DNA from: CAWIUB01 sp963839995
GTDB lineage: Bacteria; Actinomycetota; Actinomycetes; Mycobacteriales; Jatrophihabitantaceae
Length of the DNA stretch: 64,000 bases
Direction of reading: 5' to 3'
Assembly (NCBI GenBank): GCA_963839995.1
Contig: CAWIXH010000020.1
Location: 1-64,000, forward strand
Position 1 is the stretch's first letter. The number at the start of each line of letters is the position of its first letter. The position numbers and the translations under genes are program-made. Below the pieces are notes generated by a model. It saw nothing but the letters and a program-made list of their open reading frames with translations, ran no database searches and was not told where the DNA came from. Shown piece by piece: positions 15,810 through 26,504 of the stretch.

Positions 15810-15887
15810 GCTCTTCGCGCGAGCACTCATCGCTGTGATGAGCTGCGTTCCTCGCTCGCTTACGCTCGCTGCGATACTCGCTCATCA
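15810..15887 (-). repeat. TGATGAGCGAG repeat, 78-bp copy between rplV and rpsC
   Basis: On the minus strand it begins TGATGAGCGAGTATCGCAGC, the first TGA being the rplV stop, and ends GATGAGTGCTCGCGCGAAGAGC. The length is 78 bp, as in the rpsK-rpsD copy. The middle contains a further internal GAGCGTAAGCGAGCGAG iteration. Confidence 0.8.
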
Positions 15888-16286
15888 GCGGGTCCGTCCC
15901 TTCTGTGTTGCAGGTGAGGACGGCTCGATGCTCTCGACCTCGATGGTGATGTGGCTCGTGCGCTTGCGGATGCGGTAGGCCCGGCCCTGTGCGCGCGGCC
16001 GGAACCGCTTGAGCATCGGGCCCTCGTCGACGTACGCCCGCGACACGAACAAGGTGTCCGGGTCGAGCGAGAAGTTGTGCTCGGCGTTGGCGATCGCGCT
16101 CGCCAGCACCTTGGCCACCGGCTCGCTGGCCGCTTGCGGCGCGAACTGCAGCACCGACAGGGCCTGCTGGGCCGGCAGGTCGCGGATCAGGTCCACCACC
16201 CGCCGTGCCTTCATCGGCGTGACGCGAACGTACGTCGCCCGCGCGAACGCGGTGCGCAGGTCGTCGTCGTCGGTATTGGTCGGCAT
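15885..16286 (-). CDS. rplV: 50S ribosomal protein L22
   Basis: uL22 lines the exit tunnel with its beta hairpin. Starting at the ATG at 16286 (MPTNTDDDDLRTAFARATYVRVTPMKARRV) gives 133 residues. The hairpin region MLKRFRPRAQGRAYRIRKRTSHITIEV is intact. The upstream open frame belongs to rpsS read in another frame. The stop TGA coincides with the first bases of a dispersed repeat. Confidence 0.95.
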   Translation of the reverse strand: MPTNTDDDDLRTAFARATYVRVTPMKARRVVDLIRDLPAQQALSVLQFAPQAASEPVAKVLASAIANAEHNFSLDPDTLFVSRAYVDEGPMLKRFRPRAQGRAYRIRKRTSHITIEVESIEPSSPATQKGRTR

Positions 16287-16306
16287 CGTTGTCTTCTCTC
16301 TCGTGC

Positions 16307-16588
16307 TCAGCCCCGCCGGGCTCGGCGGTCGTCCTTGATGTGGCCTCGGTACGTCCGCGTCGGCGCGAACTCGCCCAGCTTGTGCCCCACCATGCCCTCG
16401 GTGACGAACACCGGGACGTGCTTGCGGCCGTCGTGCACCGCGATTGTGTGGCCGAGCATGTCGGGGATGATCGTGGAACGTCGCGACCATGTCTTGATGA
16501 CGGCCTTGGAGCTCTTGTCGTTCTGCTCGTCGACCTTTTTCAGCAGGTGCCCGTCGACGAACGGGCCCTTCTTCAGGCTGCGGGGCAT
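16307..16588 (-). CDS. rpsS: 30S ribosomal protein S19
   Basis: uS19 is in the 30S head with S13 and forms an intersubunit bridge. It is 93 residues, starting MPRSLKKGPFVDGHLLKKV and containing RRSTIIPDMLGHTIAVHDGRKHVPVFV, the family signature. It lies between rplB and rplV as in the standard S10 operon. Confidence 0.97.
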   Translation of the reverse strand: MPRSLKKGPFVDGHLLKKVDEQNDKSSKAVIKTWSRRSTIIPDMLGHTIAVHDGRKHVPVFVTEGMVGHKLGEFAPTRTYRGHIKDDRRARRG

Positions 16589-16598
16589 TGGGACATCT

Positions 16599-16684
16599 CC
16601 TCTTCGCTCGAGCGCTCATCGGTCGCTCGCTCCGCTCTGGTCACCGAGCGGCGCGTTCCGCCGCAAACGATGCTCACTCGCTCA
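16599..16684 (-). repeat. GAGCATCG/GCGAAGAG repeat between rplB and rpsS
   Basis: On the minus strand the rplB stop TAG is followed by TGAGCGAGTGAGCATCG, a CGGAACGCGCCGCTCGG middle, and GATGAGCGCTCGAGCGAAGAG before the rpsS ribosome binding site. The ends match the 78-bp family; the middle is different and about 8 bp longer. Confidence 0.7.
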
Positions 16685-17518
16685 CTACCTCTTCTTCTTG
16701 GTGCGTCGACGACGGACGATGAGTTGGTCGCTCGGCTTGCGGCGCCGGGTGCGGCCCTCAGGCTTGCCGGCCGGGTTAACCGGATGGCGTCCGCCTGACG
16801 TCTTGCCCTCGCCACCGCCGTGCGGGTGGTCGACTGGGTTCATGGCCACACCGCGGACGGTCGGGCGCTTGCCCTTCCAGCGCATCCGGCCGGCCTTGCC
16901 CCAGTTGATGTTGGACTGCTCGGCGTTGCCGACCTCGCCGACGGTCGCCCGGCAGCGCACGTCGACGTTGCGGATCTCGCCGGACGGCATGCGCAGCTGC
17001 GCGAGCGTGCCCTCCTTGGCGACCAGCTGAACGCTCGCGCCGGCCGAGCGGGCGATCTTCGCCCCGCCCCCCGGCCGCAGCTCGATCGCGTGCACGACCG
17101 TGCCGACCGGGATGTTCCGCAACGGCAGCGCATTGCCGGGCTTGATGTCGGCGCGCGGCCCGTTCTCGATCGTGTCACCCTGCTTGAGCAGCCGCGGCGC
17201 GAGGATGTAGCGCTTCTCGCCGTCGGCGTAGTGCAGCAGCGCGATGCGCGCGGTGCGGTTCGGGTCGTACTCGATATGCGCGACCTTGGCGGGCACGTCG
17301 TCCTTGTCGTGACGCCGGAAATCGATCAGCCGGTAGGCACGCTTGTGACCGCCGCCCTGGTGCCGCGTGGTGATCTTGCCGGAGTTGTTGCGGCCGCCCC
17401 GGTTGTGCAGCGGCCGGACCAATGACTTCTCCGGCTCGTCACGTGTCACCTCGACGAAATCGGCGACGCTCGCACCACGCCGTCCCGGCGTCGTGGGGTT
17501 GTACTTGCGAATGCCCAT
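16685..17518 (-). CDS. rplB: 50S ribosomal protein L2
   Basis: uL2 is required for subunit association and peptidyl transfer. It is 277 residues from the ATG at 17518 (MGIRKYNPTTPGRRGAS); a GTG directly before it is also in frame. The central motif VRGVAMNPVDHPHGGGEGK, with the conserved functional His, is intact, and the C-terminus GRTRRRKPSDQLIVRRRRTKKKR is typical. Confidence 0.97.
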   Translation of the reverse strand: MGIRKYNPTTPGRRGASVADFVEVTRDEPEKSLVRPLHNRGGRNNSGKITTRHQGGGHKRAYRLIDFRRHDKDDVPAKVAHIEYDPNRTARIALLHYADGEKRYILAPRLLKQGDTIENGPRADIKPGNALPLRNIPVGTVVHAIELRPGGGAKIARSAGASVQLVAKEGTLAQLRMPSGEIRNVDVRCRATVGEVGNAEQSNINWGKAGRMRWKGKRPTVRGVAMNPVDHPHGGGEGKTSGGRHPVNPAGKPEGRTRRRKPSDQLIVRRRRTKKKR

Positions 17519-17528
17519 CACTGACCTC

Positions 17529-17615
17529 GCTCTTCGCGCGAGCGCTCATCGCTGGGATGAGCTCCGCTGCGTGTCTCCCGCGCGCACTCAGCGCGCGAGC
17601 GATGCTCACTCATCA
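17529..17615 (-). repeat. GAGCATCGC/GCGCGAAGAGC repeat between rplW and rplB
   Basis: On the minus strand: TGATGAGTGAGCATCGCTCGCGCGCTGAG-type left end, GCGGAGCTCATCCCAGCGATGAGCGCTCGCGCGAAGAGC right end. The left end follows directly on the rplW stop codon. About 87 bp long, with the same two conserved ends as the 78-bp copies. Confidence 0.75.
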
Positions 17616-17915
17616 TCAGCTGGTCCCAATCTGCCCGAACACGTCGATCCGGTCGCCGGCGCGCAACGTCACGACTGCGCGCTTGACGCTCTTGCGACGG
17701 CCATAGCCGAAGCGGGTGCGCTTGCGCTTCCCCTGCCGGTTCAGGGTGTTGACGTCGGTGACCTTGACGTTGAACACCTGCTCGACCGCGATCTTGATCT
17801 GCGTCTTGTTGGCCAGCGGATGCACGTCGAACGTGTACTTGTTCTGGTCCAGCAGGCCATAGCTCTTCTCCGAGATGACTGGAGCCAGCAGCACGTCACG
17901 TGGGTTGGTGAACAT
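17616..17915 (-). CDS. rplW: 50S ribosomal protein L23
   Basis: uL23 is the tunnel-exit docking site for trigger factor and SRP. It is 99 residues (MFTNPRDVLLAPVISEKSYGLLDQNKYTFDVHPLANKTQIKIAVEQVF, shown to mark the fold), with the N-terminal PVISEKS signature. It overlaps the rplD stop by one base. It ends next to a dispersed repeat. Confidence 0.96.
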   Translation of the reverse strand: MFTNPRDVLLAPVISEKSYGLLDQNKYTFDVHPLANKTQIKIAVEQVFNVKVTDVNTLNRQGKRKRTRFGYGRRKSVKRAVVTLRAGDRIDVFGQIGTS

Positions 17916-18631
17916 CAGCTGTCCTCCTCCTCATGGGCGACGCCTTCGGCCGGTTCGACCTCGGCACTGCTGGCGGCACCCTTGACGCTCTTGCCGGTGA
18001 TCGGACCCGCGAGGAACGACTCGAGCGCGCCTTGGGTGAAGACGACGTCGTCGCTGATCAGCACGTCGTAGGTGTTGAGTTGGCCCGGAGCCAGCAGGTG
18101 CACCGTCGGGACGTTGCGCAGGCTCTTCCAGGTGAGCTCGTCGGATCGTTCGGCGACGACGAGGACGTGCCGGGACTCGGTGACCTTGGCCAGGGTCTCG
18201 GCCGCGGCCCTCGTCGACGGCGCATCGCCCGAGACGAGCGCCGACACGACATGCACGCGGTCGTTGCGCGCCCGATCCGAGAGTGCGCCACGCAGGGCAG
18301 CGGCCTTCATCTTCTTGGGCGTCCGCTGGTCGTAGCCGCGTGGCCGAGGGCCGTGGGCGATGCCACCGCCGGCGAACTGCGGTGCGCGGTTCGAGCCCTG
18401 CCGGGCGCGGCCGGTGCCCTTCTGCCGATACGGCTTCTTGCCGCCACCGGCGACCTCACCGCGCGTCTTGGTCGAGTGCGTGCCCTGCCGGGCAGCGGCC
18501 AGCTGTGCGACGACGACCTGGTGGATCAGCGCCACGTTCGCCTGCACGTCGAAGATCTCAGCGGGCAGCTCGACAGACTTCGCGTCCGAAGCAGCATCCG
18601 TCGGGTTCTCGATGTCGAGGGAGGGGGTCAT
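17915..18631 (-). CDS. rplD: 50S ribosomal protein L4
   Basis: uL4 lines the constriction of the exit tunnel, and in E. coli it also represses the S10 operon. It is 238 residues from the ATG at 18631 (MTPSLDIENPTDAASDAKSVELP). The extended loop GTHSTKTRGEVAGGGKKPYRQKG is intact. The long open frame upstream is rplC read out of frame. The C-terminus has a short acidic stretch (SAEVEPAEGVAHEEEDS). It lies two bases after rplC. Confidence 0.96.
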   Translation of the reverse strand: MTPSLDIENPTDAASDAKSVELPAEIFDVQANVALIHQVVVAQLAAARQGTHSTKTRGEVAGGGKKPYRQKGTGRARQGSNRAPQFAGGGIAHGPRPRGYDQRTPKKMKAAALRGALSDRARNDRVHVVSALVSGDAPSTRAAAETLAKVTESRHVLVVAERSDELTWKSLRNVPTVHLLAPGQLNTYDVLISDDVVFTQGALESFLAGPITGKSVKGAASSAEVEPAEGVAHEEEDS

Positions 18632-18633
18632 CG

Positions 18634-19275
18634 TTAGGCACCCTTCGCGGAAGTACGGACGAGCACCAGGCCGCCCTTGGGCCCGGGGACCGCGCCAGTG
18701 ATCAGCAACAGGCCCCGCTTTGTGTCGACCTTGTGCACGGTCAGGCCCTGCGTGGTCTGCCGCTCGTGACCCATCCGGCCAGCCATCCGCACACCCTTGA
18801 AGACCCGGCTCGGGGTCGCACAGCCGCCGATCGAACCCGGTGCGCGATGCTTGCGCTGCGTGCCGTGCCCGGCGCCCAGGCCTTTGAAACCGTGCCGCTT
18901 CATGACGCCGGCGGTGCCCTTGCCCTTGGTGGTGCCGGTGACGTCGACCGACGCACCTTCGGCGAAGACGTCGGCAGACAACTCCTGGCCGACCTCGTAG
19001 CCCTCGACCGAGTCCGTGCGCACCTCGAGAAGATGGCGTCGCGGCGTCACATTGGCGGCTTTGAAGTGACCGGCCACCGGCTTGGTGACCTTGCGCGGGT
19101 CGATCTGCCCGTAGGCTAGCTGGAGGGCGGTGTAGCCGTCCTTCTCCTGGGTCCGGATCTGGGTGACGACGCATGGCCCGGCCTTGACGACGGTGACCGG
19201 CACGATCCGGTTGTTCGCGTCGAAAACCTGGGTCATGCCGAGCTTCTCGCCCAGAATTCCTTTGGTTTCAGGCAT
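18634..19275 (-). CDS. rplC: 50S ribosomal protein L3
   Basis: uL3 initiates 50S assembly and reaches toward the peptidyl transferase centre. It is 213 residues, starting MPETKGILGEKLGMTQVFD, with the loop GTTKGKGTAGVMKRHGFKG and the signature GHERQTTQGLTVHKVD. It lies 13 bp after rpsJ. Confidence 0.97.
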   Translation of the reverse strand: MPETKGILGEKLGMTQVFDANNRIVPVTVVKAGPCVVTQIRTQEKDGYTALQLAYGQIDPRKVTKPVAGHFKAANVTPRRHLLEVRTDSVEGYEVGQELSADVFAEGASVDVTGTTKGKGTAGVMKRHGFKGLGAGHGTQRKHRAPGSIGGCATPSRVFKGVRMAGRMGHERQTTQGLTVHKVDTKRGLLLITGAVPGPKGGLVLVRTSAKGA

Positions 19276-19288
19276 TGTCTTCTCTCGC

Positions 19289-19594
19289 CTACTGGATGTT
19301 CACGTCGACGCTGGCCGGCAGGTCGATGCGCATCAGCGCGTCGACCGTCTTGGGCGTGGGGTCCAGGATGTCGATGAGCCGCTTGTGCGTCCGCATCTCG
19401 AAGTGCTCGCGGCTGTCCTTGTACTTGTGCGGCGAGCGGATGACGCAATACACGTTCTTCTCGGTCGGCAGCGGTACCGGGCCGACGACGCGGGCGCCCG
19501 TTCGGGTCACCGTCTCGACGATCTTGCGCGCGCTGGCATCGATCGCCTCGTGGTCGTACGCCTTGAGCCGGATGCGGATCTTCTGTCCCGCCAT
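19289..19594 (-). CDS. rpsJ: 30S ribosomal protein S10 (NusE)
   Basis: uS10 is in the 30S head and doubles as NusE, linking NusG/NusB to ribosomes or antitermination complexes. Starting at MAGQKIRIRLKAYDHEAID (19594) gives 101 residues, the standard length. It contains GPVPLPTEKNVYCVIRSPHKYKDSREHFEMRTHKR. It is the first gene of the S10 operon; a strong hairpin lies between it and tuf. Confidence 0.97.
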   Translation of the reverse strand: MAGQKIRIRLKAYDHEAIDASARKIVETVTRTGARVVGPVPLPTEKNVYCVIRSPHKYKDSREHFEMRTHKRLIDILDPTPKTVDALMRIDLPASVDVNIQ

Positions 19595-19631
19595 GGTGGC
19601 TGACTCACCTTCACTGGTCATCGGTTGCGGT

Positions 19632-19681
19632 GGATCTTGATACGCATGTTCGGCTGGAACCGTCGATACGTATCAAGATCC
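19632..19681 (-). terminator. Hairpin between tuf and rpsJ
   Basis: On the minus strand GGATCTTGATACG (19669-19681 region) pairs with CGTATCAAGATCC (19632-19644 region), a 13-bp perfect stem with a loop of about 24 nt. No T-run follows. It could end the str transcript after tuf, or act in the S10 leader. No good sigma70-type promoter is visible in the 105-bp spacer, so read-through into rpsJ is also possible. Confidence 0.55.
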
Positions 19682-19699
19682 GCCCAGGGTTGTGCTCCG

Positions 19700-20896
<1,197 letters not shown>

Positions 20897-20975
20897 TGTG
20901 GATCCCTTTCCCTCTTGGAAGTTGCCGGTCTTCTGTGTCCGGCTGGTTGGACTGTCTGGTCGTTAACTCGTACCG

Positions 20976-23072
<2,097 letters not shown>

Positions 23073-23108
23073 GATTCCTTCTCAGTAGGTACGTGCGGGC
23101 TCAGCGAT

Positions 23109-23579
23109 CTACCAGCGGTAGTGCGCGAAAGCCTTGTTGGACTCGGCCATCTTGTGGGTGTCCTCGCGCCGCTTGACGCTCGCGCCGAGGCCGTTGCTGG
23201 CGTCGAGCAATTCGTTCGTGAGCCGCTCGGTCATCGTCTTCTCCCGGCGGGCCTTGGAGTAGCCGACGAGCCAGCGCAGGGCCAGCGTGGTGCTGCGGCC
23301 GGGCTTCACCTCGACCGGCACCTGGTAGGTCGCGCCACCGACGCGGCGGCTCTTCACCTCGATCGTCGGCTTGACGTTGTCAAGCGCGCGCTTCAGCGTG
23401 ACGACCGGCTCGGTGCCGGTCTTGTCGCGGGTGCCCTCGAGGGCGCCGTAGACGATCTTCTCGGCGACCGAACGCTTGCCCCTCGTCAGGATCTTGTTGA
23501 CCAGCTGGGTGACCAGTGGAGAGTTGTAGACCGGGTCGATCACGAGCGGACGACGCGGCGCCGGGCCCTTGCGCGGCAT
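23109..23579 (-). CDS. rpsG: 30S ribosomal protein S7
   Basis: uS7 nucleates the 30S head and contacts E-site tRNA and mRNA. It is 156 residues, starting MPRKGPAPRRPLVIDPVYNS, with the beta-hairpin region VGGATYQVPVEVKPGRSTTLALRWLVGYSKAR. It ends ESNKAFAHYRW, typical of actinobacteria. A repeat-filled 131-bp spacer separates it from rpsL. Confidence 0.97.
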   Translation of the reverse strand: MPRKGPAPRRPLVIDPVYNSPLVTQLVNKILTRGKRSVAEKIVYGALEGTRDKTGTEPVVTLKRALDNVKPTIEVKSRRVGGATYQVPVEVKPGRSTTLALRWLVGYSKARREKTMTERLTNELLDASNGLGASVKRREDTHKMAESNKAFAHYRW

Positions 23580-23590
23580 CTATGCCCCCC

Positions 23591-23713
23591 GCTCTTCGCG
23601 CGAGCGCACATGCACCCCACGAAATCGCTCGACGATTTCGCGGGGACCCCGCGGATCGCCGTGATGAGCTGCGCTTCTCCGCCAGCAAGTGACCGTGCGA
23701 TGCTCGCTCATCA
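23591..23713 (-). repeat. Composite repeat between rpsL and rpsG
   Basis: On the minus strand this opens TGATGAGCGAGCATCGCACGGTCAC (first TGA is the rpsL stop) and ends GCGCTCGCGCGAAGAGC, like the 78-bp family. In its middle is inserted a GAAATCG-TCGAG-CGATTTC hairpin followed by GTGGGGTGCATG (23611-23655). That hairpin recurs at 30945-30982 and in the rplJ leader. The spacer therefore nests two repeat families. Confidence 0.8.
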
Positions 23714-24085
23714 GCTCTTCTCCTTCTTCGCGCCGTAGCGGCTGCGTGCCTGCTTGCGGTTGCGGACACCTTGGGTGTCCAGCGAGCCCCGGATGATCTT
23801 GTAACGGACGCCCGGGAGGTCCTTCACCCGGCCGCCGCGGACCAGCACGATCGAATGCTCCTGCAGGTTGTGGCCGACGCCTGGGATGTACGCCGTGACC
23901 TCGACGCCGCTGGTCAGCCGCACCCGCGCGACCTTGCGCAGCGCCGAATTCGGCTTCTTCGGGGTCGTCGTGTAGACGCGCGTGCAGACCCCGCGCCGCT
24001 GGGGCGAACCCTTCAGCGCCGGCGTCTTCGTCTTGCCGATCTTGTCCTGCCGGCCCTTGCGGACCAGCTGATTGATCGTAGGCAT
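23711..24085 (-). CDS. rpsL: 30S ribosomal protein S12
   Basis: uS12 is at the decoding centre and is the classical streptomycin-resistance locus. It is 124 residues, starting MPTINQLVRKGRQDKIGKTKTPAL. The conserved segments TTTPKKPNSALRKVARVRL and DLPGVRYKIIRG are wild type at the usual resistance lysines. It is the first gene of the str operon. Its start codon is about 37 bp downstream of a GTGCT microsatellite. Confidence 0.98.
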   Translation of the reverse strand: MPTINQLVRKGRQDKIGKTKTPALKGSPQRRGVCTRVYTTTPKKPNSALRKVARVRLTSGVEVTAYIPGVGHNLQEHSIVLVRGGRVKDLPGVRYKIIRGSLDTQGVRNRKQARSRYGAKKEKS

Positions 24086-24121
24086 GCGGCCCGCAATCTC
24101 CTCGGTCGAGTAGCTCCTGTG

Positions 24122-24157
24122 GTGCTGTGCTGTGCTGTGCTGTGCTGTGCTGTGCTG
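24122..24157. repeat. Pentanucleotide microsatellite (GTGCT)7
   Basis: Seven uninterrupted copies of GTGCT span 35 bp in the rpsL leader. On the transcribed minus strand this is AGCAC repeated. It lies about 37 bp before the rpsL start codon, near where a ribosome binding site and leader structure act. Such perfect simple repeats are slippage-prone. Confidence 0.95.
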
Positions 24158-24346
24158 CCGTCACCGGTCCCCGCGGTCGGGCGTGTCGCGGCCCTTCCCC
24201 AGGCCAGCCGGGCAGAGACTTCCCCGGTCTGGACGGTGATCCTGGCCGCGCTTCTCGCTTTCGCCCGGCCCACGGACGGGGCCGCCGGCTGAGGTCATTG
24301 CAGCGGGCACAGGTCATGGCTCGGATCGCTCCGAGCACGCCGCCTA

Positions 24347-24375
24347 ACGATACTCGCGGGCGCAGCGCGGCGCAA
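24347..24375 (-). promoter_or_regulatory. Predicted sigma70-type promoter of the str operon
   Basis: On the minus strand TTGCGC (24370-24375) is followed after 17 bp by TATCGT (24347-24352). Transcription would begin near 24340, giving a leader of about 255 nt in front of rpsL that includes the GTGCT tract. Confidence 0.6.
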
Positions 24376-24588
24376 AACCGCGCCGAGGCACCGCTTTGCC
24401 TGTCGAACCGGCCTTGGCATGGTGGCTGCACCCCGCACTGCACAGGCAAAGCGACCGGTTGGACTCCTCGTCGCGATCAGCTCGACTGGGGTGACCCCGC
24501 CCGCCGAAGCTGAGCTGATGCCAAGGTTCCCCCACTACCGTGGCCCAATTCCGAGGGCGTCTGGCCTAGGCTCGAGCCAGGAGGACTC

Positions 24589-25485
24589 GTGGTCTTTCTC
24601 GTCGGCGTCGCCGCGGCCCTCTGCCTGGGCCTCGGCTACGTGCTGCAGCAGCGGGTGGCGGCTCGCGCGGCAGGGTCGCCGAAACGGGCATTCCGCCTGC
24701 TCTGGGAGCTGATGCACCACAAGGTGTGGTGGGCCGGAATCGCCATGATGGTGGTGGGTCAGCTGCTGGGCGGGCTCGCCCTGCAGCTGGCGACCGTGGC
24801 CGTCGTCGAGCCGCTGCTTGCGGCCAACCTGCTCTTCGCGTTCGTGATCTCGGCGTTCCTGTCCGCCCAGCGGTTGCGCTGGCACGAGATTCTGGGAGCG
24901 CTGCTCCTGTGCGCCGCCCTCGGCGTCTTCATCGCGGTCGGTAACCCACAGTCGTCCGACCACGCCAGACCCAACCGGGCTGTCGTCATTCTCGCAGTGT
25001 GCGTCGTCGCTGGCGTGGTCGCCGTGGTGGCGGCGTTCGGCAAGCGTCGCGGGCTGGTCGGCGAATCGATCCTGCTGGCGACCGGCGCGGGGCTGCTGTA
25101 CGGGCTGCAGGACACCGCGACCCGGGCCGCGCTGCTCGATATCGACCGGAACGGAGTGGCCCAGCTGTTCCTGCACCTGTGGGTCTACGTGGTCCTCGCG
25201 GCGGCCGTCGTCGGTATCGCCCTGTCGCAGAGCGCGTTCAAGGCCGCCCGCCTCGACTACTCGCTGCCGCCGATCGCTGCCGCCGAACCGGTCACCGGCA
25301 TCGCGCTTGGCATCGTCCTGCTCGGCGACACCGTTTCGGTCAGCATTCCCGGCCTCGCAGCCGAGGCGGCCTGCCTGGTAGCCATGATCGTCGGCGTGAT
25401 CTTCATCGGCCGGTCCAAGTCGCTGGCCGGCCCCGGCATGCGGGTGTCGCACATCCCCGCGACGGTGGATGCGCAGCGCCGCTGA
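24589..25485 (+). CDS. DMT-superfamily (EamA/NIPA-like) membrane permease
   Basis: This is a 298-residue inner-membrane protein with nine to ten hydrophobic helices in two related halves, as in the drug/metabolite transporter superfamily. It starts at a GTG preceded by AGGAGG. The first half has VVEPLLAANLLFAFVISAFL and the second half AAEPVTGIALGIVLLGDTVS, the repeated P-L-loop pattern of DMT proteins. The substrate is unknown. It ends convergently six bases from hpnH, so it is not part of the hopanoid operon. Magnesium transport (NIPA-like) is one possibility. Confidence 0.75.
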   Translation: MVFLVGVAAALCLGLGYVLQQRVAARAAGSPKRAFRLLWELMHHKVWWAGIAMMVVGQLLGGLALQLATVAVVEPLLAANLLFAFVISAFLSAQRLRWHEILGALLLCAALGVFIAVGNPQSSDHARPNRAVVILAVCVVAGVVAVVAAFGKRRGLVGESILLATGAGLLYGLQDTATRAALLDIDRNGVAQLFLHLWVYVVLAAAVVGIALSQSAFKAARLDYSLPPIAAAEPVTGIALGIVLLGDTVSVSIPGLAAEAACLVAMIVGVIFIGRSKSLAGPGMRVSHIPATVDAQRR

Positions 25486-25490
25486 TTACC

Positions 25491-26504
25491 TCAGCCCTGC
25501 TCCCGCATCGCGCGCAGGCTCTGCTTCAACGACCCCATGGTGGCCAGCACCGCCGTGGGTTCGTAGCCGCAGTGCGCCATGCAGTTGTTGCAGCGCGGGT
25601 CCTTGCCCCGCCCGTACTTGGACCAGTCGGTCGTCTCGACCAGCTCCCGGTAGGTCTTGGTGTAGCCGTCAGCCATCAGGTAACAGGGCCGCTGCCAGCC
25701 GAGCAGCGAATAGGACGGGATCCCCCACGCCGTGCACTGGAAGTCGACCTTGCCCTCGAGGAAGTCGAGGAACAGCGGCGAGTGGTTCAGCCGCCACCGC
25801 TTGCGATTGCCGTCGGCGAACGCCTTCTTGAACAGCTCGCGGGTTTCGGTGACCCCGAGGAAGTGGTCCTGATCGGGAGCCTTCTCGTACGCGTAGGCGG
25901 GCGAGATCATCATCTGGTCGACCTTGACCTCGTCGTTGAGGAAGTTCAGCACGTCGATGACGGTCTGGGGCGTGTCGGTGTTGAAGAACGTCGAGTTCGT
26001 GGTGACCCGGAAGCCCTGCTGCTTCAGGAACGTGATCGCCGCGACGGCCTCGTCGAAGACGCCCTCCTTGGCCACCGACTCGTCGTGCCGCTCGCGCAGC
26101 CCGTCGATGTGGATGGCGAACGCGAAGTAGGGCGACGGCGTGAAGCTGAACTTGTCCCAGCGCTTGCGGACCAGCTCGGCGTTGGTGCACAGGTACACGT
26201 ATTTCTTGCGCTTGACCAGTTCGTTGACCATGTCGTCGATCTGCGGGTGCATCATCGGCTCGCCGCCGGCGATGGACACCATCGGGGCGCCGGACTCCTC
26301 GATCGCCGCCACCGCGCGCTCGACCGGCATGCGCTGGCGCAGCAAGTCATGCGGCTGCTGGATCTTGCCGCAGCCGTTGCACTTGAGGTTGCAGGCGAAC
26401 AGCGGCTCGAGCTCGACGATCAGCGGAAACTTCTCGACCTTGCGGACCTTCTTCGAGAACAGATACCAGCCGATGCGGGCGCTCTGCCGCATGGGGATTG
26501 CCAC
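25491..26504 (-). CDS. hpnH: Adenosyl-hopene transferase HpnH (radical SAM)
   Basis: HpnH couples the 5'-deoxyadenosyl radical to diploptene to make adenosylhopane, the first step of C35 hopanoid side-chain building. It is 337 residues. The radical SAM cluster motif CNLKCNGC is at residues 38-45 (CxxxCxxC) and is followed by a SIAGGEPMMHP glycine-rich motif. The C-terminal CNNCMAHCGYEP cysteines match the HpnH extension. The GTG start overlaps the hpnG-ispH stop by one base, so the two are coupled. It is the last gene of the hopanoid operon. Confidence 0.93.
   Translation of the reverse strand: MAIPMRQSARIGWYLFSKKVRKVEKFPLIVELEPLFACNLKCNGCGKIQQPHDLLRQRMPVERAVAAIEESGAPMVSIAGGEPMMHPQIDDMVNELVKRKKYVYLCTNAELVRKRWDKFSFTPSPYFAFAIHIDGLRERHDESVAKEGVFDEAVAAITFLKQQGFRVTTNSTFFNTDTPQTVIDVLNFLNDEVKVDQMMISPAYAYEKAPDQDHFLGVTETRELFKKAFADGNRKRWRLNHSPLFLDFLEGKVDFQCTAWGIPSYSLLGWQRPCYLMADGYTKTYRELVETTDWSKYGRGKDPRCNNCMAHCGYEPTAVLATMGSLKQSLRAMREQG

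Larger units (their letters stand above)
24086..24588. other. Divergent intergenic region between rpsL and the DMT permease gene
   Basis: This 503-bp spacer has no convincing gene. From left to right it holds a (GTGCT)7 tract at 24122-24157, a GCTCGGA/TCCGAGC hairpin at 24322-24340, the predicted str promoter at 24347-24375, and an 11-bp inverted repeat GCTTTGCCTGT (24393-24403) / ACAGGCAAAGC (24442-24452) with a 38-bp loop. The last lies upstream of the promoter and could be an operator or an upstream attenuator; nothing assigns it. Confidence 0.7.
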
